From the NCBI GenBank assembly GCA_938036585.1, contig CALHQN010000231.1:1-5817 (forward strand): a DNA stretch of 5,817 nucleotides. The letters run 5' to 3'. The notes below the pieces were generated by a model. It did no database searches. It worked only from the letters and a program-made list of their open reading frames with translations, and was not told where the DNA came from. Within the stretch, counting starts at the first letter, position 1, and each line of letters begins with the position of its first letter. A program made the translations under genes and the position numbers. This DNA is from an uncultured Campylobacter sp. (lineage in GTDB: Bacteria > Campylobacterota > Campylobacteria > Campylobacterales > Campylobacteraceae). Shown one piece after another: positions 1-4,447 of the stretch.

Positions 1-133
1 AGGCTCAACCGGAGTATTTGAAGCAGGCTATAAATACGATAGCAAAAACCTTATCCTTAGCCTAGGAGGCAAGGGCTACGTAGGTAAAACAAGAGGTGGA
101 GCTATCAATGCAGGGTTTGAGATTATGTTTTAA
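1..133 (+). CDS. C-terminal end of an autotransporter-type outer-membrane beta-barrel protein (partial)
   Basis: The frame is open from the left edge (first full codon at base 2) to a TAA at 131-133, giving 43 residues. They show alternating hydrophobic/polar beta-strand patterns (GVFEAGYKYDSKNLILSLGG, then a Gly/Lys-rich turn) and end in GFEIMF. A terminal Phe preceded by alternating hydrophobics is the usual last-strand signature of outer-membrane beta-barrels, recognised by the BAM complex, and the repeated Gly-aromatic pattern fits the autotransporter beta-domain. The passenger domain, signal peptide and true size lie outside the window, so the function of the exported part is unknown. 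Another kind of outer-membrane barrel is possible. I am fairly sure of a barrel end, less sure of the autotransporter label. Confidence 0.72.
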   Translation, partial: GSTGVFEAGYKYDSKNLILSLGGKGYVGKTRGGAINAGFEIMF

Positions 134-141
134 ATTTTAAA

Positions 142-169
142 AGATGCGTAAGCCCTAGCTTGCACATCT
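142..169. terminator. Hairpin after the beta-barrel gene, possible bidirectional terminator
   Basis: Nine bases after the TAA, GATGCGTAAGC (143-153) pairs with GCTTGCACATC (158-168) around the loop CCTA. There is one C-A mismatch and one G-U wobble, and A142-T169 extends the stem. On the plus strand the stem is followed by TATAAAATC, a poor U-tract. Read from the minus strand it is followed by TTTTAAAATTT, which is better, so it could also stop transcripts arriving from the metI side. The fold was worked out by eye. Confidence 0.45.
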
Positions 170-540
170 ATAAAATCAAATCCTATATAAAATTTCAGAG
201 GCGGAAGGTTTCTCACCCCTTTTTAAATTTAGACGCTACGCAGATGATCTCGTTTGCGGCGCATAAAGAGACCATCAATCTTGTAATGCAAAACGGGATA
301 AATTTAGTAACTTCACTCTTATGCGATAACGATCTTATTAAATGCGCAGTATCCGCCCGCGTGAAATTTACCGAAAGCGGCGCCAATGCAATTCGTAAAA
401 TTCTACGCTTCTTTAAAATTCTATCCCTTCTATGCCGCTTTAAAATTTTGCAATACGAAATTCCAAATTTAAAGTTTACGGCGAAAGCAGAGCAATCGGA
501 ATTCCGTAGGTAAAAAATTCCGCCACAACCGCCTGCGCTC
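170..540. other. Gap between the beta-barrel gene and metI, no convincing gene
   Basis: This stretch has a plus-strand open frame of 117 codons (160-513). It begins with TTG, has no Shine-Dalgarno, and its second half is rich in Lys-Ile-Leu-Phe runs that simply translate AAATTT/AAAATT tracts. I recognise no domain in it. An internal ATG at 244 also lacks a ribosome binding site. A 10-base palindrome CGGAATTCCG lies at 497-506. On the minus strand, where metQ might be expected downstream of metI, I see no lipoprotein-like signal or solute-binding sequence. I treat the stretch as non-coding or decayed DNA. Confidence 0.5.
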
Positions 541-1215
541 CTACTTTTTCGTAATTTTATAGAGTAAATTTCCGATGCTTTGGATTATCTGCACAAGCAC
601 GATCAGGATCACGACGGTGTATGCCATTATATCGGGGCGGAAGCGCTGAAAACCGTAGCGGATCGCCACGTCGCCGAGCCCGCCGCCGCCGACAGTGCCC
701 GCCATCGCCGTAAAACCGATGATGACGATGAGCGTAAGCGTAATCGCGCCGATGATGCTAGGCAGCGCCTCGACGAACATCACGCGAAAGATAATCTGCG
801 TCTTGCTCGCGCCGAAGCTCTTCGCCGCCTCGATCACGCCGCTATCGACCTCCAGCAGCGCGCTTTCGATGAGCCGCGCGATGAAGGGCGCCGAGCCAAT
901 AGTAAGCGGCACGATCGCCGCGGTGGTGCCGATACTCGTGCCGACAAGAAGCTTTGTAAGCGGAAAGAGCACGATCAGCAAAATTATAAACGGGAAGCTT
1001 CGCAGCGTGTTTATCACGACGTCCAGCACGGCGTAGACGATGCGGTTTTCGCACAGCCCGCCGCGGCGTGTAAGGATAAGCACGATCGCGAGCACGAGCC
1101 CCAGAATAAACGCCAAAGCCGTGCTTACGAAGGTCATATACAGCGTCTCCAGCGTCGCGTTTAGTAGCAGCTTCGGAATTACTCCGCTAAAAAAATTTTG
1201 TATCCACTCTATCAT
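541..1215 (-). CDS. metI: Methionine ABC transporter permease MetI
   Basis: This 224-residue integral membrane protein is the channel-forming permease of the D/L-methionine importer, which normally works as a dimer with the ATPase MetN and the binding lipoprotein MetQ. About five hydrophobic helices are visible (roughly residues 23-49, 62-90, 97-120, 152-176, 195-218). The EAA loop that contacts the ATPase begins at Glu129 (EAAKSFGASKTQ). The stretch GGGGLGDVAIRYGFQRF (176-192) is a MetI hallmark. Length matches the family (about 217). The ATG at 1213-1215 has an AAAGGA five bases upstream. The oddity is context: neither metN upstream nor metQ downstream is present, though these are usually contiguous. 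Base composition is GC-rich (up to about 70% in the line 661-720), and seven of nine Arg codons are CGC, unlike peb4 to the right. The reading frame is intact, so the protein could work with subunits encoded elsewhere. The family is well supported; methionine as substrate is inferred from similarity. Confidence 0.93.
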   Translation of the reverse strand: MIEWIQNFFSGVIPKLLLNATLETLYMTFVSTALAFILGLVLAIVLILTRRGGLCENRIVYAVLDVVINTLRSFPFIILLIVLFPLTKLLVGTSIGTTAAIVPLTIGSAPFIARLIESALLEVDSGVIEAAKSFGASKTQIIFRVMFVEALPSIIGAITLTLIVIIGFTAMAGTVGGGGLGDVAIRYGFQRFRPDIMAYTVVILIVLVQIIQSIGNLLYKITKK

Positions 1216-1220
1216 CTTTG

Positions 1221-1226
1221 TCCTTT
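1221..1226 (-). promoter_or_regulatory. Ribosome binding site of metI
   Basis: On the minus strand AAAGGA is followed by the spacer CAAAG and the ATG at 1215. This supports the chosen start. It also shows metI has its own translation signal rather than depending on overlap with an upstream metN. Confidence 0.75.
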
Positions 1227-1229
1227 CAA

Positions 1230-1264
1230 TTTGCGCCTGTTTGCGCTATACCAGGCTTTTGCGC
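1230..1264. repeat. Three TTTGCGC direct repeats just upstream of metI
   Basis: TTTGCGC occurs at 1230-1236, 1240-1246 and 1258-1264 (GCGCAAA on the metI strand). A short inverted repeat GCCTG (1235-1239) / CAGGC (1252-1256) is nested among them. They lie directly upstream of the metI Shine-Dalgarno, where an operator or leader structure could sit. I recognise no known methionine regulator site or S-box riboswitch, so the role is unknown and chance is possible. Confidence 0.35.
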
Positions 1265-1477
1265 CGCTTTAAAAAATTTTTGAAATTTTAAAATTTACGC
1301 CGCAGCAAATTTTACGCCTTAAAATTTTAGTCCTCGCGCGGCGGTAAATTTTATGAAATTTTACCGCTTCGAGCCCGTAAATTTAGATGAAATTCTATAT
1401 AAATTTAACGCGCAGCCCTTAAAATTAGAGTGCAAAATTTTAAAATTTCAAATCCACGCGAAATTTCGCCCCGCACT
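1265..1477. repeat. AAATTT-dense non-coding spacer upstream of metI
   Basis: Counting by eye, AAATTT appears about 14 times between 1265 and 1500. One copy or fewer would be expected by chance at this base composition. Copies sit in longer AAAATTTT or TAAATTTTA contexts, some within short tandem units such as TTTACGCC at 1294-1301 and 1311-1318. The 12-base palindrome GCGAAATTTCGC lies at 1458-1469. Open frames here are short and rich in Lys and Phe as a by-product of the hexamer. No metN sequence was recognisable in any minus-strand frame I read just upstream of metI. Confidence 0.6.
1341..1367. repeat. Inverted repeat (hairpin) in the AAATTT spacer
   Basis: GCGGTAAA (1341-1348) is matched by its perfect complement TTTACCGC (1360-1367). 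After one T-T mismatch, three more pairs leave a three-base loop. The GC-rich outer stem with an AT interior could be a factor-independent terminator for either strand, since T runs are nearby only inside the stem, or a protein-binding palindrome. No clear U-tract follows, so a terminator role is doubtful. Confidence 0.45.
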
Positions 1478-1759
1478 TCAAAAAATTTCAAATTTCTTAA
1501 ATAGCTCGGGCTCATCCTGCACGATGCCGCGCTCTATGAGGCTTGCTACGACTTTGCGGCTACAGAGCGTCTCCTGCGGCCACCTGCGCGTATAGCCCTC
1601 CCACTCGTGCTTGCTCGTAGCGTCGATGCAGATGCGATCGTCCTGTGCCACAAACACGTCGCGCAGCGCATCGATGCTATTTACGACGCGCCAAACGCTC
1701 ATATAGAGGTTGCTCGCGTCGTTTCTCGCATCGGTAAAAATCAAAATTTTAAAATTCCG
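1478..1759 (-). pseudogene. ubiD: C-terminal fragment of a UbiD-family decarboxylase (truncated ubiD)
   Basis: The minus-strand frame from 1759 to the TGA at 1478-1480 encodes about 93 residues resembling the extreme C-terminus of epsilonproteobacterial UbiD, a prenylated-FMN-dependent decarboxylase of about 600 residues in quinone (menaquinone) synthesis. Family-like blocks in order are FKILIFTDARND, VWRVVNSIDALRD, RICIDAT and EGYTRRWPQET, then a short charged tail ending FKKFEIF. An in-frame TGA lies at 1760-1762, just before the first similar residue. The only possible start in the conserved part is a TTG (1742-1744) inside it, with no Shine-Dalgarno. The FMN- and metal-binding parts and the catalytic Glu/Arg residues are absent, so the fragment should be inactive. 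Six of eight Arg codons are CGC, as in metI. It is most likely a remnant left by recombination or deletion. Assignment is from remembered family motifs, not a search. Confidence 0.72.
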
Positions 1760-1782
1760 TCAAATTTAAGTGCGTAAATTTA

Positions 1783-1800
1783 AGCCCACATTTGTAGGCT
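1783..1800 (-). terminator. Probable terminator of nth
   Basis: Seven bases past the nth stop, the minus-strand RNA would read AGCCUACA-AA-UGUGGGCU. This is an 8-pair stem with a single G-U wobble and a minimal loop, then UUAAAUUU. On the plus strand the wobble becomes a C-A mismatch, so the structure favours minus-strand transcription, consistent with ending nth. The U-tract is interrupted, so efficiency may be modest. Confidence 0.5.
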
Positions 1801-1806
1801 AAAATT

Positions 1807-2442
1807 TTAAGGAAAATTCTTATCTTTACTGCTACACAGCTCGTTTAAAAAGCACTCCTTGCAGTTTGGCTTGATCGCTTTACAGGTGTAGCGACCAAAA
1901 AGCACCATCGCTTGATGAAGCGTATTTAGCTGCGTTTTAAAGGCTTTGGTTAGATCAAGCTCGACGGCTTCGGGCGTCTTGCCCCTGCTAAGGCCTAGCC
2001 TATGCGCCACGCGAAAGACGTGCGTATCCACCGCCATCAAATTTGATCCGAAATGCTCGATCAGCACGACGTGAGCAGTCTTTTGACCCACTCCAGCTAG
2101 ACTCATCAGCTCTTTTTCGGTCGTAGGTATTTCGCCGTCAAATTCGCTCATCACGCTCTTTGCCATTTTGATCAAATTTTCTGCTTTGTTATTAAAAAAG
2201 CTACAGGAATTTATGAGCGTTTTGACGCTTCCGAGATTTGCCTGTGCTAGGCTCGCGACGTCCGGGTAAGCCTCAAAAAGCGATGGCGTGATCAAATTTA
2301 CGCGCTTATCGGTACACTGAGCGCTTAGCATCACGCACACGAGCAGCTCGTAGAGGCTGCGAAATTTAAGCTCGCTGCCCGCGTCTTTGAAATTTTCCAA
2401 AAATAAATTTTTGATAGCGTTTATATCTTTTTTCGTTCTCAT
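1807..2442 (-). CDS. nth: Endonuclease III (DNA glycosylase/AP lyase)
   Basis: This 211-residue protein matches the length of E. coli Nth. It removes oxidised pyrimidines from DNA and cleaves the resulting abasic site in base-excision repair. The LSAQCTD block (39-45) belongs to the lesion-binding helix region. The helix-hairpin-helix LAGVGQKTA (115-123) carries the Schiff-base Lys121. AVDTHVFRVAHRLGL (137-151) carries the catalytic Asp139. The [4Fe-4S] cluster ligands are Cys187, 194, 197 and 203, with the exact C-X6-C-X2-C-X5-C spacing. All key residues are present. The ATG is preceded by GGCGCT with no visible Shine-Dalgarno, so initiation is probably weak or the leader very short. nth is divergent from peb4, and the same nth-peb4-fba order is remembered from C. 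jejuni, so this side of the window is conserved core chromosome. Confidence 0.97.
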   Translation of the reverse strand: MRTKKDINAIKNLFLENFKDAGSELKFRSLYELLVCVMLSAQCTDKRVNLITPSLFEAYPDVASLAQANLGSVKTLINSCSFFNNKAENLIKMAKSVMSEFDGEIPTTEKELMSLAGVGQKTAHVVLIEHFGSNLMAVDTHVFRVAHRLGLSRGKTPEAVELDLTKAFKTQLNTLHQAMVLFGRYTCKAIKPNCKECFLNELCSSKDKNFP

Positions 2443-2481
2443 AGCGCCGATTTTAGCCGTTTTTATTTAAATTTTCGATGA

Positions 2482-2487
2482 ATTATA
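2482..2487 (-). promoter_or_regulatory. Candidate -10 element of nth
   Basis: On the minus strand a perfect TATAAT lies 39 bases before the nth ATG and would give a leader of roughly 30 bases. No good -35 is present, which is usual for Campylobacter sigma-70 promoters. A second candidate TAAAAT (2450-2455) is so close to the ATG that it would give a nearly leaderless mRNA. The choice between them cannot be made from sequence alone. Confidence 0.45.
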
Positions 2488-2508
2488 ACTTATATTTAAT
2501 GACTTTCC

Positions 2509-2517
2509 TGCTATAAT
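2509..2517 (+). promoter_or_regulatory. Extended -10 promoter of the peb4 operon
   Basis: TGCTATAAT is a perfect extended -10 (TG-N-TATAAT). It would start transcription near 2524 and give a leader of about 28 bases. Upstream DNA is AT-rich with only a weak -35 (CTTATA around 2489-2494), as is typical of Campylobacter housekeeping promoters. A consensus element fits an abundantly expressed gene such as peb4. Confidence 0.7.
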
Positions 2518-2540
2518 CACCCTCGCAAAAATCTAAATTT

Positions 2541-2545
2541 AAGGA
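2541..2545 (+). promoter_or_regulatory. Ribosome binding site of peb4
   Basis: AAGGA lies six bases before the ATG at 2552. It fixes the start directly ahead of a clear signal peptide. Confidence 0.75.
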
Positions 2546-2551
2546 ACAAAG

Positions 2552-3364
2552 ATGAATAAAATTTTATTCGCATCTCTTAGTTTGGCTGCGGCTCTAAGCC
2601 TAAACGCGGCGGAGTACGCCACTGTAAACGGAACTGCTATAACCGATAAGGACGTAGCTTTCACGCTTGCTGCTATGCCTGGCGTAACACTAGAGCAACT
2701 ACCTAAAGACACTCAAAAAAAGGTGATCGACGAAACTATCAACAGAAAACTACTTCTAGACGAGGCTAAAAAGAGCGGACTAGATAAGAGCGACGAATAC
2801 AAAGCTGCGCTTGAAGAGCTAAAAAACAACCTCGCGCTTGATCTTTGGATGAAGAGAATTTTCGATAATATCAAAGTTAGCGAAGGCGAAATCAGCGACT
2901 TTTATAACAAAAATAAAGCCGAATTTGCCGTGCCTGCACAAGTAAGAGCCAAACATATCCTAGTGGCTACTGAAAAAGACGCAAACGACATAATAGCCGC
3001 GCTAAAAGGTCTGAAAGGAGACGAGTTGGTTAAAAAATTCGAAGAGCTAGCAAAATCTAAATCTACCGATCAAGGCTCTGCGGCTAACGGCGGCGAACTA
3101 GGATGGTTTGGTCAATCTCAAATGGTAAAACCTTTCGCGGACGCTGCATTCGCGCTTAAAAAAGGCGAAGTAACTCAAAAACCCGTTAAATCAAATTTCG
3201 GCTACCACGTAATCCTAAAAGAGGATAGCAAAGCTGCCGGCACTATAGGTCTAAACGAGGTTAAACCTCAAATCGAGGGCAACATAAAGATGGAGAAATT
3301 TAGAAACGATATCAGAAAAAGAGGCGACGAGCTTCGCTCAAAAGCTAAAGTAGAATATAAATAA
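2552..3364 (+). CDS. peb4: Periplasmic chaperone / peptidyl-prolyl isomerase PEB4 (Cbf2)
   Basis: This is a 270-residue exported protein of the SurA/PpiC type. In C. jejuni its homologue (major antigen PEB4) helps outer-membrane proteins reach and fold in the outer membrane and affects adhesion and biofilm. Residues 1-20 form a signal peptide (Lys3, hydrophobic core, small residues LNAA before EYATVNG), with cleavage likely after Ala19 or Ala20. Residues about 21-125 form the helical chaperone N-domain. The PpiC/parvulin domain runs about 130-224, with RAKHILV at its start, GGELGWF (180-186), the FADAAFALKKGEV block (195-207) and NFGYHVI (215-221) at its end. The C-terminal helix (235-270) completes the SurA-like chaperone fold. 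It is the first gene of the operon, with its own strong promoter, and fba follows after 10 bases. Six of seven Arg codons are AGA, a sharp contrast with metI and compatible with high expression. Length is close to the C. jejuni protein. Confidence 0.95.
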   Translation: MNKILFASLSLAAALSLNAAEYATVNGTAITDKDVAFTLAAMPGVTLEQLPKDTQKKVIDETINRKLLLDEAKKSGLDKSDEYKAALEELKNNLALDLWMKRIFDNIKVSEGEISDFYNKNKAEFAVPAQVRAKHILVATEKDANDIIAALKGLKGDELVKKFEELAKSKSTDQGSAANGGELGWFGQSQMVKPFADAAFALKKGEVTQKPVKSNFGYHVILKEDSKAAGTIGLNEVKPQIEGNIKMEKFRNDIRKRGDELRSKAKVEYK

Positions 3365-3366
3365 GG
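3362..3366 (+). promoter_or_regulatory. Ribosome binding site of fba overlapping the peb4 stop
   Basis: TAAGG combines the peb4 stop codon (3362-3364) with a Shine-Dalgarno eight bases before the fba ATG. This suggests ribosomes finishing peb4 help initiate fba. Confidence 0.65.
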
Positions 3367-3374
3367 TCGATAAA

Positions 3375-4439
3375 ATGGGTGTTTTAGACGTAGTAAAAGC
3401 CGGCGTTTTAAGCGGCGATGACGTAACTAGGCTGTATAAATACGCAAAGGAGCAGGGCTTTGCCATACCTGCGGTAAACGTGGTCGGAAGCGACTCGGTA
3501 AATGCCGTTTTAGAGGCGGCGAAGACGGCTAACTCACCCGTTATCATCCAGTTTAGTAACGGCGGAGCCGGCTTTTATGCCGGCAAAGCTTGCGGGAATG
3601 CCGATGTGCTAGGCGCAGTAGCAGGCGCGCAGCACGTTCATCTGCTGGCCAAAGCTTACGGCGTACCGGTGATCCTACACACCGATCACGCGGCTAGAAA
3701 GCTACTGCCGTGGATCGACGAGCTGGTTAAATTTAGCCGCGAATACAAAAAGGCTCACGGAGTGCCGCTTTTTAGCTCGCATATGCTTGATCTTAGCGAA
3801 GAGAGCTTGGAGGAAAATTTAAGCACTTGCGAGAAGTATCTAAAAGAGCTTAGCGAGCTTGGCATCAGCCTAGAAATCGAGCTTGGCGTAACCGGCGGCG
3901 AAGAGGACGGCGTGGATAACACGGGTGTTGATAATGCGCTTCTTTATACGCAGCCTGAAGACGTCGCGCGGGCATATGAGCGACTAAGTAAAATCAGCGA
4001 TAGATTTAGCATAGCGGCCAGCTTTGGTAACGTTCACGGCGTGTATAAGCCTGGCAACGTCGTGCTTCGACCGGAAATTTTGAAAAACTCGCAAGCATAC
4101 GTTGCGGATAAATTTCAAACCCTAACCGATAAACCCGTAAATTTCGTCTTTCACGGCGGTAGCGGTAGCGAGCTAAAGGATATCAAAGATGCCGTCAGCT
4201 ACGGCGTAGTAAAGATGAACATCGACACCGATACGCAGTGGGCGTTTTGGGACGGCGTGAGAGCGTACGAGCTAAAAAACAGAGCCTACTTGCAAGGTCA
4301 AATCGGCAACCCTGAAGGCGACGACAAACCGAACAAAAAGTACTACGATCCGCGCAAATGGCTACGAAGCGGCGAGGAGTCGATGGTAAAACGCCTGCTA
4401 ACTGCATTTGAAGATTTAAACTGCTTAAATAGAAATTAA
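3375..4439 (+). CDS. fba: Class II fructose-bisphosphate aldolase
   Basis: This is a 354-residue zinc-dependent aldolase (E. coli FbaA is 359). It interconverts fructose 1,6-bisphosphate with glyceraldehyde 3-phosphate and dihydroxyacetone phosphate in the cytoplasm. Since campylobacters generally lack phosphofructokinase, it probably works mainly in gluconeogenesis. The zinc-site block LHTDHAARKLLPW (101-113) holds Asp104 and the ligand His105. LEIELG (166-171) holds Glu169. SFGNVHGVY (216-224) holds the ligand His221. FHGGSGS (259-265) holds the ligand His260. NIDTDTQWA (282-290) is the phosphate-binding segment. GGEEDGVDNT (174-183) is typical of the class IIA branch. No key residue is missing. 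It sits between peb4 and the channel-like gene with gaps of 10 and 8 bases, so all three are likely one transcript, although their functions are not obviously related. Confidence 0.97.
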   Translation: MGVLDVVKAGVLSGDDVTRLYKYAKEQGFAIPAVNVVGSDSVNAVLEAAKTANSPVIIQFSNGGAGFYAGKACGNADVLGAVAGAQHVHLLAKAYGVPVILHTDHAARKLLPWIDELVKFSREYKKAHGVPLFSSHMLDLSEESLEENLSTCEKYLKELSELGISLEIELGVTGGEEDGVDNTGVDNALLYTQPEDVARAYERLSKISDRFSIAASFGNVHGVYKPGNVVLRPEILKNSQAYVADKFQTLTDKPVNFVFHGGSGSELKDIKDAVSYGVVKMNIDTDTQWAFWDGVRAYELKNRAYLQGQIGNPEGDDKPNKKYYDPRKWLRSGEESMVKRLLTAFEDLNCLNRN

Positions 4440-4441
4440 GG
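4437..4441 (+). promoter_or_regulatory. Ribosome binding site of the MotA/ExbB-like gene overlapping the fba stop
   Basis: TAAGG again merges the stop codon of the upstream gene (4437-4439) with a Shine-Dalgarno, six bases before the ATG at 4448. It decides the start of a gene that has no stop in the window. Confidence 0.65.
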
Positions 4442-4447
4442 CTTACA

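Noticed and set aside
160..513. Plus-strand open frame of 117 codons as a hypothetical protein
   Set aside because: It starts at TTG inside the hairpin after the beta-barrel gene, has no Shine-Dalgarno or recognisable domain, and owes its Lys/Phe/Ile/Leu-rich second half to AAATTT-like tracts.
580..1164. Long plus-strand frame of 194 codons across metI
   Set aside because: It is an antisense shadow of the GC-rich metI frame; its product is an Arg/Asp/His/Ala-rich string with no fold, while the minus strand encodes a clear permease.
1216..1477. Possible metN remnant upstream of metI
   Set aside because: The minus-strand frames just upstream of metI are short and show no Walker, signature or C-terminal ligand-binding sequence of an ABC ATPase.
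1227..1500. CRISPR-like array suggested by regularly recurring AAATTT
   Set aside because: The repeats are only six to ten bases long, unevenly spaced and without spacers of constant length.
1353..1595. Plus-strand 80-codon frame in the AAATTT spacer
   Set aside because: It translates AAATTT repeats into Lys-Phe runs, begins within the palindrome and overlaps the ubiD fragment on the other strand.
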